From Janthinobacterium psychrotolerans (GTDB taxonomy: Bacteria > Pseudomonadota > Gammaproteobacteria > Burkholderiales > Burkholderiaceae_D): 49,061 nt of DNA. Both the position numbers and the translations under genes were made by a program. The number at the start of each line of letters is the position of its first letter. The first letter of the stretch is position 1. Shown piece by piece: positions 19,366 through 28,633 of this stretch. The stretch is taken from NCBI RefSeq assembly GCF_001677885.1, contig NZ_LOCQ01000034.1, positions 1 to 49,061 on the forward strand, given 5' to 3'. Below the pieces are notes generated by a model, which was not told the DNA's origin, did not search any database, and saw only the letters and a list, made by a program, of their open reading frames with translations.

Positions 19366-20763
19366 TTAGCCCTTCAATGTTTGCTCCAGTACATGCAACT
19401 CATGGTTGCATTCCGGGTTTTTGGTGCGGTCCAGGGCGATCTTGCGCACGGCGTGCAGCACGGTCGTGTGGTCGCGCCCGCCGAACAGTTCGCCGATTTC
19501 CGGCAAGCTCTTCTGCGTCAATTCCTTGGCCAGGTACATGGCGATCTGGCGTGGCCGCGCGATATTGGCGGGACGGCGCTTCGAGTACATGTCGGCGACC
19601 TTGATATTGAAGAAGTCGGCCACGGTCTTCTGGATGTTTTCCACGGAAATCTGGCGATTCTGTACCGACAGCAAGTCCTTCAGGGCTTCCTTGACGATAT
19701 CGATCGTGATGTCCTTGCCGTGGAAACGCGAGTAGGCCAAAATTTTGCGCAGCGCGCCTTCGAGCTCGCGCACGTTCGAGCGCAGGTGCTTGGCGACAAA
19801 GAAGGCCACGTCGTCCGAAAACGTCACGCCTTCCTGCTTGGCTTTTTTCAGCAGAATTGCCACGCGCATTTCCAGCTCCGGCGGCTCGATCGCCACCGTC
19901 AGGCCGGAATCGAAGCGCGAAATCAGGCGGTCGTCCATGCCGGTGATTTCCTTCGGATAGGTATCCGAGGTGATGATGATCTGTTTCTTGGCCGCGATCA
20001 GGGCTTCGAACGCATAGAAAAATTCCTCTTGCGTCCGGCTCTTGCCGCCAAAGAACTGAATATCATCGATCAGCAGCATGTCGAGCGAGTGATAGTAGTG
20101 CTTGAAGTCGTCGAAACCCTTGCGCTGGTAAGCGGTCACTACGTCGCGCACATACTGTTCGGCGTGAATGTAGCGGATCTTCGCGCCCGGATTGTCGGCC
20201 ATCACCTGGTTGCCGATCGCATGGATCAAGTGGGTTTTACCGAGGCCCACGCCGCCGTAGAAAAACAGCGGGTTGTACGACACGCCCGGGTTGTTCGCCA
20301 CCTGGATCGCGGCGGCGCGCGCCAGCTGGTTGGCCTTGCCGGTCACGAAGCTGTCGAAGGTCAGGTCGGTATTGATGCGGCTCTGCTCGCGCCGCGGCGC
20401 CGCGCCGATGCTCAGTTCCGGCACGCTGGGCTGCGGTTCGGCCGGGCGGGCGCTGGGCGCGCCGCCGTTCGGATCGCTGGCCGGGGTGCTGGCGGCGGCG
20501 GCCGGCTTTTTCGGCAGGGCCAGGCGCGGGTCGAGCACGAACTGCACCTCGGTCGGCGCTTCGAAGTACTGGATTGCGAGAGCGGTGATGCGGCTGGCGA
20601 ACTGGGTCTTGACCCAATCGAGCTTGAATCGATTGGGCGCAGCAATGCGCAACTTGCCCTCTTCGTAGTCGAGAGGGATAAGCGGTTTTATCCACGCACT
20701 GAATTGTTGCGGTGTCAGCTCCAGTTCCAACTGCGCGGAACAGGCCTGCCAGAAATTGTCCAT
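19366..20763 (-). CDS. dnaA: Chromosomal replication initiator DnaA
   Basis: 465 residues from the ATG at 20763 ([20 protein letters not shown]); an ATG at 20886 in the same frame would add 41 unrelated residues. Domain I is followed by a proline/alanine-rich linker. The AAA+ domain then has Walker [11 protein letters not shown], Walker [10 protein letters not shown] and the sensor regions, and the C-terminal DNA-binding domain has the signature [15 protein letters not shown]. DnaA-ATP oligomerises at the origin to open the duplex. Its 5' side faces the strand switch proposed as the origin. Confidence 0.98.
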   Translation of the reverse strand: MDNFWQACSAQLELELTPQQFSAWIKPLIPLDYEEGKLRIAAPNRFKLDWVKTQFASRITALAIQYFEAPTEVQFVLDPRLALPKKPAAAASTPASDPNGGAPSARPAEPQPSVPELSIGAAPRREQSRINTDLTFDSFVTGKANQLARAAAIQVANNPGVSYNPLFFYGGVGLGKTHLIHAIGNQVMADNPGAKIRYIHAEQYVRDVVTAYQRKGFDDFKHYYHSLDMLLIDDIQFFGGKSRTQEEFFYAFEALIAAKKQIIITSDTYPKEITGMDDRLISRFDSGLTVAIEPPELEMRVAILLKKAKQEGVTFSDDVAFFVAKHLRSNVRELEGALRKILAYSRFHGKDITIDIVKEALKDLLSVQNRQISVENIQKTVADFFNIKVADMYSKRRPANIARPRQIAMYLAKELTQKSLPEIGELFGGRDHTTVLHAVRKIALDRTKNPECNHELHVLEQTLKG

Positions 20764-21254
20764 GAATCGTCTATGTGAAAAGGTGTGGGAGGGCGTATCG
20801 ATCAGCCCTGCGTGCACCGTGTTGCAAGGCCGGCGTCGCGCGAGGGCTCGCCACACGTAACGCGCTATTCTACTCCCGACCGCCAAAGTTATCCACAGGC
20901 ACGACTGTTATTTTTGCGACCGGGGGCTGGCCGGGCATGTGCACAAGTCGGGAGTTATCCTCTGCCACGCAGCGGCAATGCGGCATTCAGGACAGATGGG
21001 GACGGCTGCGAAAATTTCCACCCGATCACGGCAATCCTTGACAGCGGGGGGGTATATGCTGAATAATTCAGGGTTCCCCGCCCGTATTCCGTGTTTATTC
21101 ATTTGGAACGACAATATGGACTAAGCGTGGATTAAGCGGGCGATGAGATTGGCCAGCTTGTGCCTTGGCATAAGTGCGCGATTGTCATTGGCACCAAAAA
21201 CTGACGGGACGTCAGACCCGATTTTGCATTTTTTTTGTTTTTAGCGAGACCAAC
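20764..21254. other. oriC: dnaA-rpmH intergenic region, candidate origin of replication
   Basis: A 491-base gap where gene direction switches from minus (dnaA, dnaN, gyrB) to plus (rpmH onward), the usual position of a bacterial origin. One perfect DnaA box TTATCCACA is at 20889-20897, a weaker TTATCCTCT at 20955-20963, and a further TTATCCACG lies just inside dnaA (20688-20696). A T-rich tract (about 21221-21242) before rpmH could be part of an unwinding element or the rpmH leader. Only one perfect box makes this a modest case; the dnaA-dnaN gap is the alternative. Confidence 0.5.
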
Positions 21255-21389
21255 ATGAAACGTACTTACCAACCTTCCGTCGTTCGCCGCAAGCGTACGC
21301 ACGGCTTCCGCGCTCGTATGGCTACCCGTGGTGGCCGTGATGTGCTCAACGCACGTCGCGCAAAAGGCCGCAAACGCCTGGCCGTCTAG
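21255..21389 (+). CDS. rpmH: 50S ribosomal protein L34
   Basis: The 44-residue product [20 protein letters not shown]... ending KGRKRLAV is the complete, highly conserved L34 sequence, rich in Arg and Lys for binding 23S rRNA. It stands first in the rpmH-rnpA-yidD-yidC run, directly after the candidate origin. In this family the same transcript feeds rnpA at a much lower level. Confidence 0.98.
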   Translation: MKRTYQPSVVRRKRTHGFRARMATRGGRDVLNARRAKGRKRLAV

Positions 21390-21391
21390 GC

Positions 21392-21850
21392 TTGTCGTTG
21401 ACAGCTGATCGCGTGGCTAGCTGTACTCCAGTCGGCAATCAACGCGAAGGTTCACACGACTTCGCGCGCTTTCGGCGTATCGTTAAAACGGATGAATTTT
21501 CATCCGTTTTTCGTTTGCGCCCTTCGCAAAAAACAGCGCATTTTGTGCTGTATACCCGACACAATCTCTTGCCGCACGCGCGGCTGGGCGTCGTTGTGGC
21601 CAAGCGTTTCGCGCCCCGCGCGGCGACCCGCAACACGATCAAGCGCGTTACGCGCGAGCTGTTTCGCAACAGCGCGCTGCCGCCGGTCGACTGTGTGGTG
21701 CGCCTGTCGCGCCCAGTCAACAGCAAGGACGGCCCGGCCACCACGGCCAGGCTGAAAGCCGAGCTGCGCGATGAACTCGGCCGGCTGTTTGCGGCGCAAG
21801 TGGCCGCGCAAGCGCGCTCTGTTGCTGCGTCACCACCTTGCGCGCCATGA
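21392..21850 (+). CDS. rnpA: Ribonuclease P protein component
   Basis: The frame lacks an early ATG; the listed start is a TTG two bases after the rpmH stop, with a later GTG as alternative, so the N-terminus is uncertain. The conserved body is clear: [20 protein letters not shown], the RNA-binding [19 protein letters not shown] and [10 protein letters not shown], a slight variant of the RNR motif (RNT here). The protein assists the RNase P RNA in tRNA 5' maturation. Its stop overlaps the yidD ATG by four bases. Confidence 0.93.
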   Translation: MSLTADRVASCTPVGNQREGSHDFARFRRIVKTDEFSSVFRLRPSQKTAHFVLYTRHNLLPHARLGVVVAKRFAPRAATRNTIKRVTRELFRNSALPPVDCVVRLSRPVNSKDGPATTARLKAELRDELGRLFAAQVAAQARSVAASPPCAP

Positions 21851-22107
21851 AAACCCTGCTGCTGTTCCTGTTGCGAGCTTATCAACTGGTGATCAGCCCC
21901 ATGCTGGGACAGAATTGCCGCTTCTATCCAAGTTGTTCGCATTACGCGATGGAAGCGTTGCGCGTGCACGGCGCCGCCAAAGGCAGCCTGCTGGCGGCCA
22001 GACGCGTGTGCCGCTGCCACCCCTGGAATGACGGGGGTTTTGACCCGGTGCCACCGGCCGACGGCAAACAATCTTCAACGACCGCTTGCGGTTGCAACCA
22101 CTCCTGA
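21847..22107 (+). CDS. yidD: Membrane protein insertion efficiency factor YidD
   Basis: An 86-residue protein with the family signature [31 protein letters not shown] and the cysteine-containing RVCRCHPW, followed by the typical GGFDPVP. An amphipathic N-terminal helix associates with the inner membrane. The ATG overlaps the rnpA stop (ATGA). It supports YidC-dependent membrane insertion, as its place between rnpA and yidC suggests. A TTG nine bases upstream is a less likely start. Confidence 0.96.
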   Translation: MKTLLLFLLRAYQLVISPMLGQNCRFYPSCSHYAMEALRVHGAAKGSLLAARRVCRCHPWNDGGFDPVPPADGKQSSTTACGCNHS

Positions 22108-22118
22108 CCAATACCCTA

Positions 22119-23843
22119 ATGGATATCAATAAACGTACCATCCTGTGGATCGTGTTCTCCGTCTCGCTGGTAATTCTCTGGAACGAATGGATGATTTCGA
22201 CGGGCCGCCCGTCGATGTTTTCCGCCAATACCGCCCAGACCGCCAAGGCGCCGACCACTCCCGCACCGACCGCCCTGCCGGCCGCCGGCGCGGCATCCTT
22301 GCCTGGCGTGAATGCCGATCCTGGCGCTTTCAAGAGCGAGCGCATCACCATCACCACCGATGTCATCAAGGTCGATATCGACACATTGGGTGGCCAGGTC
22401 AAGCGTCTGGAATTGCTGAAATTTAAGGGCGCGGGCAATCCGGGCTGGTTTGGCGGTTGCTTCGGCCTGTTCCAGTGGTGCCAGCCTGATGCAGGCAAGC
22501 AAAACGAAGTGCTGTTCGACGAAGGCGCAAACCATACCTACCTGGCGCAAACCGGCCTGGTCGGCGGTCCTTTCCCGACGCACAACACCGGTTTCACGGT
22601 CCAGCCTGGCGTACGTACTTTGAACGACGGCAAGCAGATCCAGCTGGTGATGGAAGCGGTGCAAGGCGGCGTCAAGCTGACCAAGACGTTTACCTTCAAG
22701 CGCGGCGACTATGTGATCGATGTGCGCCATGACGTATCGAACGTCGGCACCGCGCCGGTTACGCCTCAGCTGTACATGCAACTGGTTCATGACGGCAACA
22801 AGCCGGTCGGCGACTCGTTCTTCAACAGCAGCTACACCGGTCCGACCCTGTACACGCCGCAAGACAAGTACCAGAAGATGACGTTCGAGAAGATCGAAAA
22901 AGCGGCTGCCGAAGATGAGCGTACCGGCAAGGATACGGCCATGAAGAGCCTGCATCCGGTGCGCGCCGATGGCGGCTGGTTTGCCATCTCGCAACACTTC
23001 TTTGTGTCGGCTTTCGTGCCGCCAGCCAATATCGCCCGCGATATCTTCACCAAGAAACTGGCCACCAACACCTACGCCATCGGCAACCTGGTGACCCTGC
23101 CGGCGCTGGCGCCAGGCGCCTCGGCCGCGATCGACGCCAAGCTGTACTCGGGTCCGCAGATCGCGCATCTGCTCGAACCGGTGTCGCCTGGCCTGGAACT
23201 GGTCAAGGACTATGGCTGGCTGACGATTATCGCCAAGCCGATCTTCTGGGTCATGGAACAGATCCATAGCGTACTGGGCAACTGGGGCTGGACGATTATC
23301 GCCTTCACCATCCTGATCAAGCTGGCCTTCTTCCCGCTGTCGGCCGCCGGCTACCGCAGCATGGCCAAGATGAAACTGGTCACGCCGAAGATGCAGGCCA
23401 TCCGCGAGCGCTACAAAGGCGATCCGCAAAAGATGAACCAGGCCACGATGGAGCTGTACAAGACCGAGAAGATCAATCCGCTGGGCGGCTGCCTGCCGAT
23501 TCTGATCCAGATGCCGGTGTTTATCGCCCTGTACTGGGTGCTGAACGCGTCGGTGGAAATTCGCGGCGCGCCATGGATAGGCTGGATCACCGACCTGGCC
23601 CAGCATGACCCATGGTGCATCCTGCCGGTGCTGTACGCGATCTCGATGTACATCACGACCAAGCTGAACCCGGCGCCTGCCGATCCGATGCAAGCGAAGA
23701 TGATGCTGTTCATGCCACTGGCGTTTTCGGTGATGTTCTTCTTCTTCCCGTCGGGCCTGGTACTGTACTGGGTCGTCAACAACGTCCTGTCGATCGGCCA
23801 GCAATGGGTGATCACCAAGAAATACGCGCCGTCCACTGTGTAA
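22119..23843 (+). CDS. yidC: Membrane protein insertase YidC
   Basis: 574 residues from the ATG at 22119 (MDINKRTILWIVFSVSLVIL). An N-terminal membrane helix is followed by a long Ala/Pro/Thr linker, the large periplasmic beta-domain (about 75-360) and the five-helix insertase core with LGGCLPILIQMPVFIALYW near the end. This is the Gram-negative YidC design. It inserts and folds inner-membrane proteins alone or with SecYEG. The length is close to other betaproteobacterial YidC proteins. Confidence 0.97.
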   Translation: MDINKRTILWIVFSVSLVILWNEWMISTGRPSMFSANTAQTAKAPTTPAPTALPAAGAASLPGVNADPGAFKSERITITTDVIKVDIDTLGGQVKRLELLKFKGAGNPGWFGGCFGLFQWCQPDAGKQNEVLFDEGANHTYLAQTGLVGGPFPTHNTGFTVQPGVRTLNDGKQIQLVMEAVQGGVKLTKTFTFKRGDYVIDVRHDVSNVGTAPVTPQLYMQLVHDGNKPVGDSFFNSSYTGPTLYTPQDKYQKMTFEKIEKAAAEDERTGKDTAMKSLHPVRADGGWFAISQHFFVSAFVPPANIARDIFTKKLATNTYAIGNLVTLPALAPGASAAIDAKLYSGPQIAHLLEPVSPGLELVKDYGWLTIIAKPIFWVMEQIHSVLGNWGWTIIAFTILIKLAFFPLSAAGYRSMAKMKLVTPKMQAIRERYKGDPQKMNQATMELYKTEKINPLGGCLPILIQMPVFIALYWVLNASVEIRGAPWIGWITDLAQHDPWCILPVLYAISMYITTKLNPAPADPMQAKMMLFMPLAFSVMFFFFPSGLVLYWVVNNVLSIGQQWVITKKYAPSTV

Positions 23844-23860
23844 GCAGGGTTAGCGAAGTA

Positions 23861-23892
23861 AAAGCCCGCCTCGCGCGGGCTTTTTAATTTTT
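23861..23892 (+). terminator. Intrinsic terminator after yidC
   Basis: AGCCCGC (23863-23869), a five-base loop, GCGGGCT (23875-23881) and a T-rich tail (TTTTTAATTTTT) lie 18 bases past the yidC stop on the plus strand. It would end the rpmH-yidC transcript before the REPIN and mnmE. Confidence 0.85.
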
Positions 23893-23988
23893 GTAGGTCG
23901 GATTAGCGTGGCAAGGCCACGCGTAATCCGACACTATCGCCAGCGTGTGCTGCGTCGGCTTACGCGCTGCGCGCCAAGCCGACCTACG
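23893..23988. repeat. REPIN-like inverted REP pair between yidC and mnmE
   Basis: The first unit, GTAGGTCGGATTAGCGTGG...CCACGCGTAATCCGAC (about 23893-23932), is followed by GTCGGCTTACGCGC...GCCAAGCCGACCTAC (23954-23987). The outer GTAGGTCGG/CCGACCTAC termini are inverted copies, as in the repeat at 18010-18089. The two loci share the arms but differ in the inner loops, as expected for members of one dispersed family. Confidence 0.8.
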
Positions 23989-24027
23989 TTGCTGCACTTC
24001 CCTTGCCGTACCTATTACAATATCTCC

Positions 24028-25407
24028 ATGAAACTCGACTCCTCCCCTATCGCCGCCATCGCCACCGCTCCCGGACGCGGCGGCATCGGCGTGGTGCGTG
24101 CCTCCGGCAAGAACCTGGCGCCTTTGATGGCCGCGCTGTTCGGCGGCCAGGCACTGAAACCGCGCCACGCTACCTATGTGCCGTTTACCGAAGCCGACGG
24201 CGCCATCATCGACCAGGGCATCGCCATCCATTTCAAGGGTCCGCATTCGTACACCGGCGAAGACGTGCTGGAACTGCAGGGCCATGGCGGCCCGGTGGTG
24301 CTGCAATTGTTGCTCGCGCGCGTATTGGAAGCGGGCCGCGACAGCGGCTTGCGCCTGGCCGAGCCCGGCGAATTCACGCGCCGCGCCTTTTTGAACGACA
24401 AGCTCGACCTGGCGCAGGCCGAGGCCGTGGCCGATCTGATCGACGCCTCGACGGAAGCGGCCGCCAAGTCGGCTTCGCAGTCGCTGTCGGGCGCGTTTTC
24501 CAACACCATCCACGCGCTGGTGGAGCAGGTGACGGGCCTTCGCATGCTGGTCGAAGCGACGCTGGATTTCCCGGAGGAAGAGATTGATTTCCTGGAAAAA
24601 TCGAACGCGCGCGGCCAGCTGAAGGCCGTGATCGACGCGCTCAATAAAGTGTTTGCCCAGGCGGCGCAGGGCGCGCTGCTGCGCGAAGGCTTGAATGTGG
24701 TGCTGGCCGGCCAGCCCAACGTCGGCAAGTCGTCGCTGTTGAACGCGCTGGCGGGCGCCGACGTGGCGATCGTCACGCCGATCGCCGGCACCACGCGCGA
24801 CAAGGTCAGCGAAACCATCCAGATCGAAGGCATTCCGCTCAATATCATCGATACGGCCGGCATCCGCAGCGCCGGCGACACCATCGACGCCGTCGAGCGC
24901 ATCGGCATCGAGCGCACCTGGGGCGAAATCGGCAAGGCCGACGTAATTTTGCATTTGCTCGATGCCGACCATGGCCCGACCCTGGCCGACGAAACCATCG
25001 TCGCCGCCTTCCCCGAAGGCGTGCCGGTGGTGCGCGTGTGGAACAAGATTGACCTGTCCGGCCACAAACCCGGCGTCGACATGTTGCTTGACGCCACCCA
25101 CGTCTACCTGTCGGCGCACGAGCATATCGGCATCGACCTGCTGCGCACCGAGCTGCTGCGCATCGCCGGCTGGCAACAGACGGGCGAATCGCTGTACCTG
25201 GCGCGCGAACGCCATCTGATCGCGCTGAAGTCCGCCGGCAAGCACCTCGATATCGCCGCCGAGCATGCGGCGCAGGACGACCAGTCGCTGGACCTGTTCG
25301 CCGAAGAGCTGCGCCTGGCGCAGGTGCAACTGTCGAGCATCACCGGGGAATTCTCGCCCGACGATCTGCTGGGTGTGATTTTCAGCCGATTCTGTATCGG
25401 CAAATAA
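24028..25407 (+). CDS. mnmE: tRNA uridine-5-carboxymethylaminomethyl GTPase MnmE
   Basis: 459 residues from the ATG at 24028 ([20 protein letters not shown]); the frame is open further upstream through the REPIN. The N-terminal folate-binding domain ([12 protein letters not shown]) is followed by the helical domain and an inserted G domain with G1 [15 protein letters not shown]3 DTAGI and G4 NKID, and by the C-terminal CIGK, whose cysteine is diagnostic. With MnmG it modifies the wobble uridine of several tRNAs. It sits in the usual yidC-mnmE position near the origin. Confidence 0.98.
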   Translation: MKLDSSPIAAIATAPGRGGIGVVRASGKNLAPLMAALFGGQALKPRHATYVPFTEADGAIIDQGIAIHFKGPHSYTGEDVLELQGHGGPVVLQLLLARVLEAGRDSGLRLAEPGEFTRRAFLNDKLDLAQAEAVADLIDASTEAAAKSASQSLSGAFSNTIHALVEQVTGLRMLVEATLDFPEEEIDFLEKSNARGQLKAVIDALNKVFAQAAQGALLREGLNVVLAGQPNVGKSSLLNALAGADVAIVTPIAGTTRDKVSETIQIEGIPLNIIDTAGIRSAGDTIDAVERIGIERTWGEIGKADVILHLLDADHGPTLADETIVAAFPEGVPVVRVWNKIDLSGHKPGVDMLLDATHVYLSAHEHIGIDLLRTELLRIAGWQQTGESLYLARERHLIALKSAGKHLDIAAEHAAQDDQSLDLFAEELRLAQVQLSSITGEFSPDDLLGVIFSRFCIGK

Positions 25408-25416
25408 GGAGATGTG

Positions 25417-25728
25417 ATGAAACTGGTGCTCGCTTTGTTGCTGGGCCTGCCGCTGCTGGCCGGCGCGCAGGAAAAATTGCCGGCCGACGTGGCAAAGTAT
25501 GTCGAGAACGCCGAGATGTGCGAGCACTTTGCCGGCGAGTGGGATGATAACGACAAGGCGCGCCAGCGTGAAATCATCCAGGCCATCGATCAATCGTGCG
25601 GTGCGGCGCAGCGGCAATTGAAACGTCTGCATGTCAAATATGCCAGGCAGCCGGCGATCAAGAAAGTGATAGCCGCGCATGCCAATGATGCGGTCATGAG
25701 TTTTCGGATCCAGGGCAAACGTGGCTGA
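25417..25728 (+). CDS. Small secreted protein of unknown function
   Basis: The start ATG at 25417 has AGGAG five bases upstream. The 103-residue product begins with a clear signal peptide (MKLVLALLLGLPLLAGAQ) and has a short, mostly helical mature part with two cysteines (EMCEHFAGEW and DQSCGAAQ) that could form a disulfide in the periplasm. Nine bases separate it from the mnmE stop, so it may be cotranscribed. No family name is recognised. Confidence 0.8.
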   Translation: MKLVLALLLGLPLLAGAQEKLPADVAKYVENAEMCEHFAGEWDDNDKARQREIIQAIDQSCGAAQRQLKRLHVKYARQPAIKKVIAAHANDAVMSFRIQGKRG

Positions 25729-25810
25729 TTGAGAATTGTCATGCGGTCCATACCGCGCTGACGTAATCTTGCTTAACGGACTTTTATTTCCGTTAAGAAA
25801 GGATGCCGGC

Positions 25811-26005
25811 ATGGACAGCAAACAACGGGAAAGCGTGCACGCGAAGGGGCAGCGTGTGCCGGTGGTGGCCGCGCCTTTGCAGCCGGCAAGCCTGCCGCCC
25901 AAGGGCGCCTGCTGGTATTGCGACAAGCCGCTCGATGCGGTGCGGCGCTTTTGCTGCAAGCGTTGTGGCGAGGCCTATGCGGAAGAGGCGCAATACCATC
26001 GCTGA
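25811..26005 (+). CDS. Small zinc-ribbon-like protein
   Basis: The start is taken at the ATG at 25811, giving 64 residues (MDSKQRESVHAKGQRVPVVA...). The C-terminal half contains CWYCDKPL and FCCKRCGEAY, two cysteine pairs with the C-x2-C ... C-x2-C spacing of a single zinc knuckle. The basic N-terminus is probably disordered. A nucleic-acid or protein-binding role is possible but not shown. It ends seven bases from the convergent Hpt gene. Confidence 0.7.
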   Translation: MDSKQRESVHAKGQRVPVVAAPLQPASLPPKGACWYCDKPLDAVRRFCCKRCGEAYAEEAQYHR

Positions 26006-26011
26006 TAGAAC

Positions 26012-26638
26012 TTATCTTCGTCGCAGCAGCGCTTCCAGGGCGCTGTCGAAATCGAATTCATGGGCGGCGGCCGCCACTTCCTGGTACACATGCACGCCCA
26101 GGCTGGCGGCGAGCAGGCTGGCCGAATTTTCCAGGATGTCGATGGCGGCGCCGTCGCCTTCGCGCAGATGGCTGGCCAGGCGTGCCAGCAGCAGCTGGAT
26201 GGCGGGCGCGGACGGGTCGGGCGCCATGTCCTGCGCCGCCGTGCGGCGTTCGTCCACGGTGCCCAGGGTGGCGCTGACGGCGCCCAGCAATTGATCCTGC
26301 GCCAGTTCCAGCTGTTCGATCTGCTGCGCCAGGCCCGGCGCATGGGCGCGTAGCGCCATTTCCAGCGTGCTCGACAAGCCATGCACCTGGGCCGCGCCTA
26401 TCATGCCGGCCGCCCCCTTCAAGGTATGCACGCGCAGGCGCGCGCCGGCATAGTCGCCGGCGGCAAAGGCCATGCGTACCTGGCGCGGCGTGGTGCCGTG
26501 GTCGTGCAGGAAGCGGCGCAGGATTTTCAGGTACAGCGGGCGGTCGCCCATGATGCGGCCCAGCCCGCTGTCGACATCGAGCACCTGGGGCTTTGCCGCT
26601 GTAGTGGCAACCTCATCGTCGGTAGCGTGTGTGCTCAT
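26012..26638 (-). CDS. Hpt (histidine phosphotransfer) domain protein
   Basis: 208 residues. An Hpt four-helix bundle lies at about 25-120, with the phospho-accepting His71 in RVHTLKGAAGMIGAAQVHGL. The remaining ~90 residues (FDFDSALEALLRRR at the end) are helical and may form a second, degenerate Hpt-like bundle. No sensor kinase or response regulator is adjacent, so its partner is unknown. Such proteins relay phosphate between receiver domains of hybrid kinases and regulators. Confidence 0.85.
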   Translation of the reverse strand: MSTHATDDEVATTAAKPQVLDVDSGLGRIMGDRPLYLKILRRFLHDHGTTPRQVRMAFAAGDYAGARLRVHTLKGAAGMIGAAQVHGLSSTLEMALRAHAPGLAQQIEQLELAQDQLLGAVSATLGTVDERRTAAQDMAPDPSAPAIQLLLARLASHLREGDGAAIDILENSASLLAASLGVHVYQEVAAAAHEFDFDSALEALLRRR

Positions 26639-26648
26639 GTGGCTGCCT

Positions 26649-27623
26649 TCAGCGCGTGGTAAACGACCAGCTGCGCGTGACAGCCGTGCCGTTCACGCGG
26701 CCATTGAAGCTGACGTCATAGGTGGTGTTGGCCGCCAGCGGCGCCAGTGGAATGATGGCGGCGGCGGACAACGGTGTTTGCGCATCGGTGGCGCGCTGCA
26801 GCAGCAAGGCCGTCAGGTCGCTGGCCGCGCCGCGCTGGCGCACCGTAAAGCTGGTGATGGCCAGCACGTCATTGATATTGGCGTGCACGCTGATGGGGTA
26901 GCCGACGACGTCCTGGTTCGGCACCGGATCGGGTTCCTCGTTATTGCTGGAAAAACTGGTGGCCACTTTGGTCTGGTTGCTGACGGGATAGGTAACCACT
27001 TGCCCGGCGGCCAGGCCCGGGCCATAGCCATTGTTGGCGGCAAAGTCGGCGGTGAAATAGGCATAGCCGCCATTGCCGGTGGCCGCGCCGGTGCCCGCTT
27101 CCTTGAAGACCGGTTCAAAGATGGCAAAGCGGTGATAGATGGCGGTGATCAATTCTTCGGCCAGGTAAAAACCGGAATTGTTGGCCGCGCCCGCGATCAC
27201 TTCGCCATAGGCATAGGAGTTGGCGCGGTTCAGAATGTAGCCTGCCTTGAGGAAACGGTCAGCCAGGGTCGCGCCCGTAAAGCCGGGTTTGCCGGCCACC
27301 TGCTCATGTGACACGGTGCTGTTGGCTTTCAGGTAGTCGGAATGGCCTTGCGCGGCAAGGTCGATCAGGCTGTTGCGCCCCAGCGCGGCCAGGCCGACCT
27401 GGCCGCGCCGGTAATTGATCCAGTTGTAGCCGTCGGTGGCGATATTGCCGCTCATGGCCGGCGCGCCCGCCTCCTGCACCAGCTGAGGCTCCGGTGTCGC
27501 GGTCGATGCCGGTGTCGTATTGCCGTTGCCGCCGCCGCCGCCGCCACCGCCGCAAGCGGCCAGCAGCGCCGCGAGCAACAGGGCGGGAATCAAGGATTTG
27601 CTATGCTGGAACGAGGCGATCAA
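26649..27623 (-). CDS. CAP-domain (SCP/PR1-type) lipoprotein
   Basis: The start is set at a TTG (27621-27623) with AGGAG five bases upstream; a TTG five codons earlier lacks a site. The 324-residue product begins with a lipoprotein signal peptide ending LLAAC (Cys24), followed by a glycine-rich spacer. The CAP domain (about 70-190) shows YNWINYRRGQVGLAALGRNSL, an AAQGHSDYL histidine helix, VSHEQ, and YHRFAIFEPVFKEAGTG, matching the family's helix and GHY-type core. A C-terminal beta-sandwich (about 225-320, ending SFNGRVNGTAVTRSWSFTT) looks like an Ig/FN3-like domain. Surface anchored; its role is unknown. Confidence 0.85.
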   Translation of the reverse strand: MIASFQHSKSLIPALLLAALLAACGGGGGGGGNGNTTPASTATPEPQLVQEAGAPAMSGNIATDGYNWINYRRGQVGLAALGRNSLIDLAAQGHSDYLKANSTVSHEQVAGKPGFTGATLADRFLKAGYILNRANSYAYGEVIAGAANNSGFYLAEELITAIYHRFAIFEPVFKEAGTGAATGNGGYAYFTADFAANNGYGPGLAAGQVVTYPVSNQTKVATSFSSNNEEPDPVPNQDVVGYPISVHANINDVLAITSFTVRQRGAASDLTALLLQRATDAQTPLSAAAIIPLAPLAANTTYDVSFNGRVNGTAVTRSWSFTTR

Positions 27624-27793
27624 GCTGACTCCTGTCAAAAAAAGAACGGCTGTTTTGTCGAGGCGGCGCCTGTGAACCGATTCTAAGGTATTTCAGGCGC
27701 TTGTAGCACACGGAAGTGATGGCCGTGTGCGCTTGGCAGCCGCTAGGGTGCGCAGCCGCCAGCAGGGTAGAATGGACGCCATGCCTGTTTGCT

Positions 27794-28630
27794 ATGCCAC
27801 TGTTTTTTCACCGGATTTTTTGGATTGCCCATAATTTGAACACCTTGCCCAAGTCGCGCTTGCAGCGCGCCAAGTACGCCTTGCCCAGTATGGTGACTTT
27901 GCTTTCGATAGCATGCGGCTTTGCCAGTATCGTCATTTCGGTTGATAACGCGGGTGCTGGCGACCCGGCCGACTACCGGCTGGCGGCGGCGCTGCTGGTG
28001 CTGGCGGGGGTATTCGATGCGCTCGACGGCTATGTGGCGCGGCTGACCAATACCGGCTCGGACTTCGGCATGCAGCTCGATTCGATCGCCGATGTGATGA
28101 ATTTCGGCTGCGCGCCGGCGGTGCTGCTGTATTGCTATGGTTTCGTGCAGATGGGCGTGCACGATCCGCTGCTGCTGCGCTTTGGCGGCATGGCCAGCTT
28201 CTTTTTCGTGGCCTGCGGCGCCATGCGCCTGGCGCGCTTCAATGTGAACGTGGGCAAGACCGACCCCATGTATTTTGTCGGCATGCCGATCACCGCCGGC
28301 GCCGCCTGCGTGGCGGCGGTGGTGGTGGCCTGGCCGGCGCCCATCGACAGCCAGCTGCACAGCTATCTGCTGATGCTGCTGCTGGTCGGCGTGGGCAGCC
28401 TGATGGTGTCGACCCTGCGTTTTCCCAGCTCCAAGCAAAAGAAAAGCCTGGCCCTGCTGCTGGTGGTGGCCATCGCGGTCGGCCTGCTGGTGTGGCTGGA
28501 AACCAGTTTCTTTGCCTTCTTCTTTGCCGTATATATCGCCGCCACCCTGGCGCTGAACCTGGCCTGGTACCTGGGCTGGCGCGGGATTGCCCTGCCTCAA
28601 GTATTTACGGACATCGACGAGATCGATTGA
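27794..28630 (+). CDS. pssA: CDP-diacylglycerol-serine O-phosphatidyltransferase
   Basis: About 278 residues from the ATG at 27794; no strong ribosome binding site was found and the N-terminus is uncertain. It has about eight hydrophobic segments and the complete CDP-alcohol phosphotransferase motif D78-G79-x2-A-R83-x8-G92-x3-D96-x3-D100 (FDALDGYVARLTNTGS and GMQLDSIAD). The bilobed membrane-embedded form with LPSMVTLLSIACGFASI fits the type II PssA family. It makes phosphatidylserine, the precursor of phosphatidylethanolamine. It converges with the aldo/keto reductase gene. Confidence 0.92.
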   Translation: MPLFFHRIFWIAHNLNTLPKSRLQRAKYALPSMVTLLSIACGFASIVISVDNAGAGDPADYRLAAALLVLAGVFDALDGYVARLTNTGSDFGMQLDSIADVMNFGCAPAVLLYCYGFVQMGVHDPLLLRFGGMASFFFVACGAMRLARFNVNVGKTDPMYFVGMPITAGAACVAAVVVAWPAPIDSQLHSYLLMLLLVGVGSLMVSTLRFPSSKQKKSLALLLVVAIAVGLLVWLETSFFAFFFAVYIAATLALNLAWYLGWRGIALPQVFTDIDEID

Positions 28631-28633
28631 ACC

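Noticed and set aside
25729..25810. Small RNA gene between the two small proteins
   Set aside because: TCCGTTAAG/CTTAACGGA inverted repeat around 25774-25798 is a plain hairpin without T-run or known RNA features; left unassigned.
22116..25959. Long minus-strand frames opposite yidC and mnmE (562 and 691 codons)
   Set aside because: Antisense shadows of certain genes, with unnatural composition and no ribosome binding sites.
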